Both the position numbers and the translations under genes were made by a program. A stretch of DNA of 26,267 nt from an uncultured Clostridia bacterium (GTDB taxonomy: Bacteria > Bacillota > Clostridia > HGM11327), in the NCBI GenBank assembly GCA_905210525.1, contig CAJLXE010000001.1, positions 1 through 26,267 of the forward strand, given 5' to 3'. A model generated the notes under the pieces. That model was not told the origin of the DNA, did no database searches, and saw only the letters and a program-made list of their open reading frames with translations. Shown one piece after another: positions 1 to 7,569 of the stretch (position 1 is the stretch's first letter; every line of letters starts with the position of its first letter).

Positions 1-842
1 AACGATTGCAGCACATTAAGGCTTGCGCCTACTTCTTTTCCGAGCCCCGGAGCACTGAGTCTGTATGCACACCGTTCTATGTATTTTCTCTTACCACATA
101 TGTAACCGCCTATCGGAGCAAGTCCGCCGCCCGGATTCTTTATCAAAGAACCTACCGTCATATCCGCACCCACGTCCGACGGCTCGATTTTATCCACAAA
201 TTCGCCGTAACAGTTGTCCACCATGCATATAACGTCCGGCTTTATCGATTTTACAAACGATATAAGCTCGCCTATCTGTTTTACAGAAAAAGTAGGACGC
301 ATCTGATATCCCTTTGAGCGCTGTATTGTCACAAGCTTTGTTTTTTCATTCAAAGCCTTTGCTATTGCGTCATAATCAAACGTGCCGTCGGCAAGCAGAT
401 CAACCTGTCTGTACTTTACTCCGTATTCCGCAAGCGAGCACTCGGATTTTCTTATACCTATTACTTCTTCCAGAGTATCATAAGGCTTGCCTACCGGTGA
501 AAGCAGTTCGTCGCCCGGCAAAAGATTCGCCGCAAGCGCCGTGGAAAGCGCATGAGTTCCGCATGTTATCTGCGGACGCACAAGTGCTGCTTCCGTGTGG
601 AAGCATGAGGCATACACATTTTCGAGCGTATCTCTGCCTATGTCGTTATATCCGTATCCCGTTGTTCCTGCAAAGCACCCCGCGTTAACACGGTTATCCT
701 GCATCGCCTTTATTACCTTCATCTGGTTATATTCGGCAGTTTCATCCGTTTTTTTGAACCTTTCCTCAAGACTTTCGAGTATTTGTTCCGAAAATTCAAT
801 AACTTTGGAAGAAATGCCGAATTTTTTATACATATCGTTCAT
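1..842 (-). CDS. Methionine gamma-lyase family PLP enzyme, partial
   Basis: The first 280 codons are present and the C-terminus lies beyond the left edge; full family members are about 420 residues. The protein reads as the PLP-dependent family once called aluminium resistance protein (YnbB of Bacillus, Pfam Met_gamma_lyase), a fold-type I cytosolic enzyme of Cys/Met metabolism type whose physiological substrate is not well settled. Visible marks are the family-typical N-terminus with GCFAGTTGYGYND (about residues 56-68), CGTHALSTAL (94-103), a VDNCYGEF stretch (208-215), and SLIKNPGGG (232-240), in which Lys235 is the likely PLP Schiff-base lysine. RLSAPGLGKEVGASL (261-275) matches the conserved segment after it. 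The ATG at 842 follows GAAAGGA by about 13 bases; an in-frame stop lies just upstream, so no longer start exists. The abrB-type gene is 62 bases upstream on the same strand with no terminator between, so both probably share its promoter. Substrate is inference only. Confidence 0.88.
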   Translation of the reverse strand, partial: MNDMYKKFGISSKVIEFSEQILESLEERFKKTDETAEYNQMKVIKAMQDNRVNAGCFAGTTGYGYNDIGRDTLENVYASCFHTEAALVRPQITCGTHALSTALAANLLPGDELLSPVGKPYDTLEEVIGIRKSECSLAEYGVKYRQVDLLADGTFDYDAIAKALNEKTKLVTIQRSKGYQMRPTFSVKQIGELISFVKSIKPDVICMVDNCYGEFVDKIEPSDVGADMTVGSLIKNPGGGLAPIGGYICGKRKYIERCAYRLSAPGLGKEVGASLNVLQS

Positions 843-904
843 TTTAAAATGGGTTTATTCCTTTCTCGTAAATTTTGCCGCAAAACAAACCTTCTTATAT
901 CGGA

Positions 905-1138
905 TCATTTATCGCTTTCATCAAGTATTTCCGCGGCTATATTGTTTATTACATCGGGTTTTGTAACTATAATACCCTTTTCGTCATTGCCCAGAACAAG
1001 AAGCGTACTGCCGGGCTTTATTCCGAACAATTCTCTCGCTTCCTTAGGAATAACTATCTGTCCCTTTTCGCCGACCTTCACGGTCCCGAATATGTGGTTG
1101 CCTTTAGGCATACCCAACAAATGTTTGCCATTCGCCAA
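905..1138 (-). CDS. AbrB/MazE/SpoVT-type DNA-binding protein
   Basis: A 77-residue swapped-hairpin transcription factor. The core VGEKGQIVIPKEARELFGI followed by KPGSTLLVLG is the AbrB N-terminal DNA-binding fold; there is no C-terminal sensor domain, so it should act as a small dimer or tetramer on DNA. I chose the TTG at 1138 because GGAGGGCGG lies 9 bases upstream and the protein then begins MANGKHLLGMPKGN. An ATG at 1153 is possible, but it contains this ribosome binding site within its first codons and has only a distant AGGA of its own. An ATG at 1111 lacks any site. The gene has a perfect sigma-A promoter (1180-1208) with a 7+7 palindrome over the expected transcription start, which suggests autoregulation. 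It lies just upstream of the PLP enzyme gene and is probably cotranscribed with it. Target genes cannot be told from the sequence. Confidence 0.85.
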   Translation of the reverse strand: MANGKHLLGMPKGNHIFGTVKVGEKGQIVIPKEARELFGIKPGSTLLVLGNDEKGIIVTKPDVINNIAAEILDESDK

Positions 1139-1164
1139 ATACCCGCCCTCCATAATTCATACTT

Positions 1165-1180
1165 TTCCTACAAGTAGGAA
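1165..1180 (-). promoter_or_regulatory. Palindromic operator candidate at abrB-type gene
   Basis: The bases TTCCTAC-AA-GTAGGAA form a perfect inverted repeat with 7-base arms and a 2-base centre. It begins at the last base of the -10 box and covers the expected transcription start of the AbrB-type gene. A repressor bound here would block initiation, and the encoded protein itself is the obvious candidate. Confidence 0.5.
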
Positions 1181-1208
1181 TTATACCATACATAATCCTT
1201 TTTGTCAA
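1180..1208 (-). promoter_or_regulatory. Sigma-A promoter of abrB-type gene
   Basis: On the minus strand TTGACA (1203-1208) and TATAAT (1180-1185) are separated by exactly 17 bases, both hexamers being consensus. The 5' leader would be about 35 bases. It probably also drives the PLP enzyme gene downstream. Confidence 0.85.
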
Positions 1209-1232
1209 CTTGATATTTACCCTAAAAACAGT

Positions 1233-1270
1233 AAATCTTCCGTCCCATACCTCAGGAACGGAAGATTTTT
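1233..1270 (-). terminator. Terminator between acetyltransferase and abrB-type genes
   Basis: AAATCTTCCGT (1233-1243) and ACGGAAGATTT (1258-1268) form an 11-base-pair stem with a 14-base loop. It lies 30 bases after the stop of the acetyltransferase gene. On the minus strand the stem is followed by a short T-rich stretch ending in TTTTT; on the plus strand it is followed directly by T residues, so it may work in both directions. Confidence 0.7.
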
Positions 1271-1301
1271 CAAGCTTTTGATAAACAATTAAAAGTCAAT
1301 T

Positions 1302-2426
1302 TCAGAAATGTTCAAACAAGCCGTTGTTTTTCTTGTGAAAAGCTTCAAAGAATTTGCTTTGCGGATTATAGAGCTTTGCGCCGTTCATATAAGGTACAAT
1401 ATCGGGTGTATATTCGTCATATCCGTAAACAAGCTGCGTAAAAGTCGCAACAGGAACCGACAAATCACATTCCGAACCTGAGGGAAGCTTTTTTACATCC
1501 GCGATTCCGTTTTCATACTCAACGCCGTAAACTCCGTTTACAAATTCAAGCGTATCCTCAACATTGACCGTAAAATAGCCTTTTCTGTCTTTGGGATAGC
1601 TGTTTGCTTTGAGCACCGTAGGCACATCGAGTATTCTTGCGGCGATATCAGGCACAAGAGTATAGGACGTATGCATATAGTGCTTCAGAACGGTATCTAT
1701 TTCGGGCGACATTGCGCAATTATGAATTTTTACGGTCTCATCCTCGCCTTCAAACATTCTTATAAAGCCAAACAGCGCATTGAGCGATTCAGGCGTTGTA
1801 AATGCCATCTCGTGTACGTGAAAATTAACGCTTTTCATTCTGTTTATGTTGAAAAACTGCTCCTGTGAGAACGTTATATAAGAAGCCGGATTTTTTGCCG
1901 AATCATAATATATGTATGTTCTGTTGCCGCCGCCCTTTGATGTCGGATATATACTCGTGCCGTATCTTTTAAACATTATGTTGCGCTTCTTTGAAAACTC
2001 ATTATAAATCTTTACACAGTCAAGCGCCTTTTCGGTTGAATCAACCGGTTCAAGATCTGTGCATCTTTCAGCAAAATCAAGCTTTGCTATCGGAAATACC
2101 AATATTTTATGATCTGCTACCTTTTCATAACCGAATTTTCTGTAATATGAAAACGAAAAAGGATGCAAAAAGCTCACTGCCCAACCTCGTTCGGGTGCTA
2201 TTTCGAGCATTTTATTCATCATCTTGCGTACAAGGCCTTCCCTGCGGTATTCCGGAGACGTGCCTATTCCGCCCACTGTGAGCGTTTTTATGTACTGTCC
2301 GCAATACATACTGTCCAATGTTTTGAATCCCATATGAGACATACAGCTTCCGTCGTCACTTCTTACTTCCATTCCCTCGGATATAACATTTCCGTTATCA
2401 TCATTAAAAATCACTTTTAATTCCAT
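1302..2426 (-). CDS. Eis-like GNAT N-acetyltransferase
   Basis: A 374-residue protein with the Eis family plan: an N-terminal GNAT domain, a second degenerate GNAT-like region and a C-terminal SCP2-like domain. The acetyl-CoA loop is in VGGIGTSPEYRREGLVRKMM (51-70), with the R-R-E-G pattern of motif A. PFSFSYYRKFGYE (89-101) corresponds to the Eis segment holding the catalytic tyrosine. The last residue is Phe374; in mycobacterial Eis the C-terminal carboxylate takes part in catalysis, and that also ends in Phe. Eis enzymes acetylate aminoglycosides or protein and peptide lysines; the substrate here is unknown, and calling it a resistance gene would be unsupported. The ATG follows AAGGG by 8 bases. 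It is transcribed alone from a consensus promoter (2527-2555) and closed by the stem at 1233-1268. No signal peptide, so cytosolic. Confidence 0.87.
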   Translation of the reverse strand: MELKVIFNDDNGNVISEGMEVRSDDGSCMSHMGFKTLDSMYCGQYIKTLTVGGIGTSPEYRREGLVRKMMNKMLEIAPERGWAVSFLHPFSFSYYRKFGYEKVADHKILVFPIAKLDFAERCTDLEPVDSTEKALDCVKIYNEFSKKRNIMFKRYGTSIYPTSKGGGNRTYIYYDSAKNPASYITFSQEQFFNINRMKSVNFHVHEMAFTTPESLNALFGFIRMFEGEDETVKIHNCAMSPEIDTVLKHYMHTSYTLVPDIAARILDVPTVLKANSYPKDRKGYFTVNVEDTLEFVNGVYGVEYENGIADVKKLPSGSECDLSVPVATFTQLVYGYDEYTPDIVPYMNGAKLYNPQSKFFEAFHKKNNGLFEHF

Positions 2427-2526
2427 AAATACAACCCTTCCCCATTTAATCCGACATTCGGCTTACAATCTCAAAGTATCGGGAAAAACCGCAAAGCCGA
2501 CAATCATCCGATCATGTTTCCATTGA

Positions 2527-2555
2527 ATTATATCATTGTTGATATCAAATGTCAA
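2527..2555 (-). promoter_or_regulatory. Sigma-A promoter of the acetyltransferase gene
   Basis: TTGACA (2550-2555) and TATAAT (2527-2532), both consensus, are 17 bases apart on the minus strand. The leader would be about 95 bases and contains a possible 7-base stem (TCGGCTT with AAGCCGA). Confidence 0.85.
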
Positions 2556-2574
2556 CAACCGGCATCAGAACGAC

Positions 2575-2611
2575 AAAAAATCCGCTGCAAATTTACATCC
2601 GCCGCGGATTT
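2575..2611 (-). terminator. Terminator of the PBP gene
   Basis: On the minus strand AAATCCGC pairs with GCGGATTT (2578-2585 with 2604-2611) and is followed by a run of T. It lies about 30 bases after the stop codon of the large penicillin-binding protein gene. Confidence 0.75.
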
Positions 2612-2642
2612 CATTGTTTATAACGCTTCTATTCAAGCATAA

Positions 2643-5600
2643 TTATACTTCCATGTCGGTAAATGTACTGTACAGATACAGGTAATCCGCTACCGTCTGT
2701 CTCCTCAGATCAGCACCTCCTGTCACGACTATATATTTACCTTTGTCACCGAACGCAAACGTCATTAGACAATATCCCGATTCATCCGTATATCCCGTTT
2801 TGCCGCCGAAATTATCCGCTCCGTTGACTGCCGACGCTTTTATATCCATATCATACGATATACGAGTTGAATGGAATCCGCTCTTTATGCCTCTCTGCTC
2901 CTGCATATTAGTTGCACGGTATGTATATGTATTTGCCTCCATAATACCCCTGAGGAATGTATAGTTGTCGGCATAAGCAAGTATAACCGCCATATCGCTC
3001 ACAGTACTGTAATGGTTAACGTCAGCCAAGCCTATGCAGTTTGTAAAATTGGTGTTTTTAAGCTTCAAAGCCGCCGCTTTACTGTTCATCATGCTTACAA
3101 AAGCAGATTCCGATCCCGCGCAATATCTCGCAAGCATAAGCACCGCGTCAGTACCCGACTGCATAATCGCTCCGTAGAAAAGATCCTTTATGCAAACGCT
3201 CTCGCCTGCCATGAATCCTGCCGACGCGGCATCCGCTTCTTCTATATACTCAAGAATATCATCCGTGAGCGTTACATATGTTGTATTCATATCAATATTG
3301 TTCTCACACATATATTCGTAAGCCACTATCGCAAACATTACCTTTGTCATCGACGCAGGATACATTTCCGTTTCCGCATTTTTGCGGGCAAGTATCCTGC
3401 CTGTCGATGCGTCTATTATTATTCCGTATTGCGAAAAGATCTCGGAACCAAGCTCTACCGTACTGCCGTCCGCAAACACTGAGAGCACCTTCCTGTCATC
3501 GGGCTTATCCGGTTTATGGAGTCTTTCGTCAAGCGCTGCAAACAGTGTATCTGAATTTTGCTGTAATGCTTCGTAAAGCGAACGAACCTTTTCTTCGTCA
3601 AACATTTCAATTTCTTCGTTATCCGTGTATATCGGAGCGTCGATTGCATTTTTCAATGCGTCCATGTCGTTATTTATGGCAATTATTTCGTCCACCGTAA
3701 TAACCGAAGCATAATCCGATCTCAGCAGGTTTATGTTAATCTGCCTTATAAGATTGTTGCCGAGCGCGGTATATTCATTTTTCGCCCCGATTTTTCTGTC
3801 TATCGATTCAAATATAGCGTTCGTAATCGATTCAAGAGCGTCATACGCCTCCTCAGCTTCGGCATTATTATACCTCTTCACATCAGGACTGCTGCTGTAT
3901 ACAGGAGCGCTTACTTTTTCTCTGAGCAATGCAATCGCATTTTCTATCTGCTGCTTCTGAAGCGGACTTATATTAGTGCTGTATTTTGAAAGCTTAAGAT
4001 TGCTGTTTATATTGCGTATAAGTTCGTTTGCTTTATTTGTCATAGCAGTTCTTTGCGCAATCAAGCCCGATGTTTCTTCCGTATGCAGATCGCAATAGCA
4101 CTCATCTCCGACAAGTCCTCCCACATACGGCGTTCCGTTAACAAGGTATATCGGGAAATATTCATACAGCAAATACTCTTTTTCCGTACCTATAAGCTTG
4201 AAGTATTCCGAATTTTCCGGTAATTTTACAGCCAGCCTGTCCTCTGTACAATCGTCCGAACAATATTTGCCCGCAAGCTTTCCGGACTCTTTGCACCACT
4301 TCACCTGCGTATGCATATCGCATACCTTTGTAGGTTCAGTTCCCTTTATAAAATATTCTTTCTTAGGCTTGTGACCGCTGTATCCGTCGGGACCCGATTC
4401 CTGTCCGCAAAGATCTCCGTTCGGAAGCAATCCCGAAATTCCGCATACCGTAACTTCTATTACATCGTCCGGAACTTCATCATACAGCTTTGCATCCGGA
4501 AGTCCTTCATGCAGACTGTTCATAACAGCTCTCCAGAACGGTGTTGCATTATACAACGCACTTGTTCCCAATGTAAACCCGTGAACAAAGTCGTCATGGC
4601 CTATCCACACTCCGCACGTATAATACTTTGTATATCCAAGATAAGCAATACCGCGAACATTTTCGTTTGTACCCGTTTTTCCCGCGCACTCAATACCCGG
4701 GTTTACGGAAAGATCAATCTGTATCGGGCACTCCGGTTTTGAAGCCGCTCTGTGAAGCCACTGCGTTATTATATACGCCGTTGATTCCTTGAATACCTGA
4801 CGGAATATCTGGCTTTCGGAGTTGTACAATTCTTCTCCGTCTTTATTGACTATTTTTGTTATGGACAGAGGTTCTCTGTATACGCCGCCGTTTGCCAGCG
4901 TAGCGTATGCGCCTACATATTCGGTGAGATAGCTTCCCGATGAACCGAGCGCCAGCAGAGACGGGCTGAGAGAAAGCATACTTTCCGATATATTGAGCGA
5001 TCTCATATAGTTGTAAGATACCTCAGGCGTAAGCTTTGAAAGCAGTATTCTTACCGTCGGTACGTTGAGTGACTTTACAAGCGCATACGAAACGGATGTA
5101 GGTCCGGAATATGTCTTGTCTGCATTCTGAGGATACCCGAGCTTTGAATACCAACCGTCTATAGGTACCGGTATATTTTCATATACCATGTTGCCAAGGA
5201 GTCCCCTATCCAGTGCGGGACCATACACGGAAAGAGGCTTTGTTGCCGAACCGAACAGCAATACCGACTGATATGCTCTGTTGAGACCGAGTCTTATTGT
5301 AGGTTCTTTTCTGCCGCCTACTATCGCCGCAATATATCCCGTTGAATTGTCTATTACAAATACTGCGCACTGAGGCTGTTCCACACCTCCCGCACTGACA
5401 TTCTGAGAAGGATCTTTAAGCGGCGGCCATGCGGTATATGAATAAACAGCATTTTCAACTGCCGTCTGCTTATCCACGTCAAGCGCCGTATATATTTTGA
5501 AACCGCCTGTTCTGAGGAGAGAACGCGCCTGTTCTATTCCTGTTTTACCTTCCCATCCGTTAGCCGTCATAAGTCTGTTTACCAGCTCATCAAGAACGTA

Positions 5601-7349
5601 TTCTACATAATACTTGTGTTCATAGGTATAGTTCTTTGAAGTCGGAGTAACCTTGAGCTGTTCCGATTCAAGATCGTCAACATCAAACAACGCGTCATTG
5701 TACTCTTCCTCTGTTATGAATCCCACGGCATACATTTGTGTAAGAACGTAATTTGCTCTCGCATACAATCTGTGACGTCCCTTTTCACCGAAACCGCCGT
5801 CATCCTCCGAAAGCATACACAGCCTCGGATTATAATATGTCGGTGCATTTGTGGTTCCCGCCAGAACCGCGCACTCACGCAAGGTAAGTTCATCAAGGTC
5901 CTTATCGAAATAGTCCTCCGCGGCGGACTTAACTCCGTACAAAAGACCGCCCATCGGCATTATGTTCATATACCATTCAAGGATTTCTTCTTTTGAATAT
6001 TCCTTTTCAAGCTGATAAGCAAGGTATATTTCCTGAATCTTACGTTTGTATGTCTGCTGCGACGTCAAAAGCGTAAGCTTCAACACCTGCTGAGTTATAG
6101 TACTTCCGCCGGATACGGAGCCTCCGCTGAGGTTGCTCAGGAACGACGCGAATATACGTTTGAAGTTAAATCCGCTGTGCTCAAAGAACGACTCATCTTC
6201 ACTGGCAACGACCGCATATTTAAGCATTGTAGGTATTTCGTCATAGCTTGCCCACGATCTGTTTTCAAGATTATAGTATTCTGTTATAAGATTACCATAG
6301 CAGTCGTATATAAAAGACGTCTGAGCATTGTTCTCTATTTTTTCAACGCTGAGCTCCGGTGCCGAAGCAATATACGCCCTTGCAACGCCGAGACCTATTC
6401 CGAGGCAGGCAAACCCTGCCAATATAACAAGCAACAGACAAAGTCTGCAAACAGAAACGCCTATCGATACCAAAAAGAACGGGCGTCTGTCCCTTACCCA
6501 CATACTGTGGCGTGCTTTGCCTTCATCGTCTTCCTCAGCCTTTTCATCTTCATCATGCTCATCACGAATATTATGTTCAGGCCTTGTCTCAAGCCTTCCT
6601 ATGTCCATAACAGGCATATCAATATCAGACTCGGCATCAGCGTTCGTCGAATCCTCCTGACGGGTATGAATCCGTGTTGCGGCAAGTTCATCTTCAACAC
6701 TGCTGTGCTGTTTTTCCTTTTCGGGTACACGACTGTTTACATCTACCGCATCCAATTCCTTACCGTATTCGGCAGGCTTTGCATTTTTCTGTACATCGGA
6801 CCCGGCAGGCTTAGGAGTACGTATTTTCTTTACCGTATTTTTTACCGCACTCGCTATCTTGCCGAAAAACATCGCCACCGCGGCAAATACTGCCATGCAT
6901 ACCGCCTTAAAACCGTTTTTACCGTCATGATTGTTGTTTTGTCTTTTATACGGTCTGTTTTCCGATTCCGCCTGCTGTTCGTGTACGGTTTCGTTTTGAA
7001 CGCGGTCTTCCTGCTTTGAAAACAGTTTTTTGACATACAAAACCGCTTTACGGAAAAATGCTGTCAATGCGGCGCGTACCTTAAGCCATATGTTTTTTGC
7101 CCCGCTGCCGATTTTTTTCATGTTTTCCGCAGAAAAGAACGCCTTTACCTTCACCGCACAAGCCGCAAAAAATCGCTTTACCGAAGCCCATACCGACCCC
7201 ATATTCTCTTTGAAGCCGTTTTTGCCCGCCTCATGCATAGGAGGTTTGTCCGCACCTTTCATTTTGTTTGTAACTTTTGATTTGATCTTTCCGAACCACG
7301 CTACTATTCGCGTATCCCGGAATTTATTTGACTTTTTCGAGTCAGACAT
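2643..7349 (-). CDS. Class A PBP fused to D,D-carboxypeptidase
   Basis: A 1568-residue bifunctional peptidoglycan synthase with an added third enzyme. Residues 1-290 are cytoplasmic, Lys/Ala-rich then acidic. One membrane span follows (about 292-326). The GT51 glycosyltransferase has the EDESFFEHSG motif (catalytic Glu384), GGSTITQQ (414-421) and a KEEILEWYMN motif (453-462). The transpeptidase has GSATKP (Ser701), SLN (760-762) and KTGT (891-894). After a Cys-rich stretch (1010-1087) come two related helical modules of about 85 residues (1100-1278). The C-terminus (1297-1560) is a peptidase S11 (DacA-like) domain with SMTK (Ser1333, Lys1336), SGT (1398-1400, usually SGN) and KTG (1517-1519). 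Ordinary class A PBPs end near 700-900 residues. The ATG at 7349 is chosen since the upstream in-frame GTG at 7382 precedes the GGAAAGGA ribosome site. Two overlapping promoters drive it as a single gene. It should act outside the membrane on lipid II and stem pentapeptides. Confidence 0.93.
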   Translation of the reverse strand: MSDSKKSNKFRDTRIVAWFGKIKSKVTNKMKGADKPPMHEAGKNGFKENMGSVWASVKRFFAACAVKVKAFFSAENMKKIGSGAKNIWLKVRAALTAFFRKAVLYVKKLFSKQEDRVQNETVHEQQAESENRPYKRQNNNHDGKNGFKAVCMAVFAAVAMFFGKIASAVKNTVKKIRTPKPAGSDVQKNAKPAEYGKELDAVDVNSRVPEKEKQHSSVEDELAATRIHTRQEDSTNADAESDIDMPVMDIGRLETRPEHNIRDEHDEDEKAEEDDEGKARHSMWVRDRRPFFLVSIGVSVCRLCLLLVILAGFACLGIGLGVARAYIASAPELSVEKIENNAQTSFIYDCYGNLITEYYNLENRSWASYDEIPTMLKYAVVASEDESFFEHSGFNFKRIFASFLSNLSGGSVSGGSTITQQVLKLTLLTSQQTYKRKIQEIYLAYQLEKEYSKEEILEWYMNIMPMGGLLYGVKSAAEDYFDKDLDELTLRECAVLAGTTNAPTYYNPRLCMLSEDDGGFGEKGRHRLYARANYVLTQMYAVGFITEEEYNDALFDVDDLESEQLKVTPTSKNYTYEHKYYVEYVLDELVNRLMTANGWEGKTGIEQARSLLRTGGFKIYTALDVDKQTAVENAVYSYTAWPPLKDPSQNVSAGGVEQPQCAVFVIDNSTGYIAAIVGGRKEPTIRLGLNRAYQSVLLFGSATKPLSVYGPALDRGLLGNMVYENIPVPIDGWYSKLGYPQNADKTYSGPTSVSYALVKSLNVPTVRILLSKLTPEVSYNYMRSLNISESMLSLSPSLLALGSSGSYLTEYVGAYATLANGGVYREPLSITKIVNKDGEELYNSESQIFRQVFKESTAYIITQWLHRAASKPECPIQIDLSVNPGIECAGKTGTNENVRGIAYLGYTKYYTCGVWIGHDDFVHGFTLGTSALYNATPFWRAVMNSLHEGLPDAKLYDEVPDDVIEVTVCGISGLLPNGDLCGQESGPDGYSGHKPKKEYFIKGTEPTKVCDMHTQVKWCKESGKLAGKYCSDDCTEDRLAVKLPENSEYFKLIGTEKEYLLYEYFPIYLVNGTPYVGGLVGDECYCDLHTEETSGLIAQRTAMTNKANELIRNINSNLKLSKYSTNISPLQKQQIENAIALLREKVSAPVYSSSPDVKRYNNAEAEEAYDALESITNAIFESIDRKIGAKNEYTALGNNLIRQININLLRSDYASVITVDEIIAINNDMDALKNAIDAPIYTDNEEIEMFDEEKVRSLYEALQQNSDTLFAALDERLHKPDKPDDRKVLSVFADGSTVELGSEIFSQYGIIIDASTGRILARKNAETEMYPASMTKVMFAIVAYEYMCENNIDMNTTYVTLTDDILEYIEEADAASAGFMAGESVCIKDLFYGAIMQSGTDAVLMLARYCAGSESAFVSMMNSKAAALKLKNTNFTNCIGLADVNHYSTVSDMAVILAYADNYTFLRGIMEANTYTYRATNMQEQRGIKSGFHSTRISYDMDIKASAVNGADNFGGKTGYTDESGYCLMTFAFGDKGKYIVVTGGADLRRQTVADYLYLYSTFTDMEV

Positions 7350-7432
7350 AATAAAATTTACATCCTTTCCTGATGATTGCACTTTATCCGTATCACGTCA
7401 AAAATGCAAAAGAATCATTGCCCGAGCCGATA

Positions 7433-7447
7433 CAGAACATTGTTCTG
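7433..7447. promoter_or_regulatory. Palindrome in PBP leader
   Basis: CAGAAC-ATT-GTTCTG is a perfect inverted repeat with 6-base arms, about 65 bases downstream of the PBP transcription starts. It may be an operator or an RNA hairpin. It resembles a LexA box, but has a 3-base instead of 4-base centre, so it is probably not one. Confidence 0.35.
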
Positions 7448-7515
7448 CAATATCAGCTCCGCAAACAGGCAATAACATTGAAATGCCCGTCGGCAAATTA
7501 AAGCCCAATAACGCT

Positions 7516-7554
7516 TATATATGTAAGTATATCACTTTTGTCAATGCCTGTCAA
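7516..7554 (-). promoter_or_regulatory. Two overlapping sigma-A promoters of the PBP gene
   Basis: On the minus strand two TTGACA boxes (7549-7554 and 7539-7544) lie 10 bases apart. Each has its own -10 at exactly 17 bases: TATACT (7526-7531) and TATATA (7516-7521). The two starts would be 10 bases apart and leave a leader of about 160-170 bases before the ATG at 7349. The upstream promoter begins only 15 bases after the ylmH stop codon. Confidence 0.75.
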
Positions 7555-7569
7555 GAAAATTCGGAACTG

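Noticed and set aside
3490..3500. Internal start for a free carboxypeptidase domain: AGGAAGG followed at 8 bases by a GTG within the PBP gene.
   Set aside because: The product would have no signal peptide and so would stay in the cytosol, where the enzyme has no substrate; the site is likely chance.
6177..7019. A 280-codon plus-strand frame across the N-terminal part of the PBP gene.
   Set aside because: It is antisense to a clear gene, has no ribosome site, and its residues mirror the codon pattern of the PBP.
7433..7447. A LexA (SOS) box at the PBP promoter.
   Set aside because: GAAC and GTTC are separated by three bases and not four, and flanking bases do not fit the Gram-positive SOS box. 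It is kept only as an unassigned palindrome.
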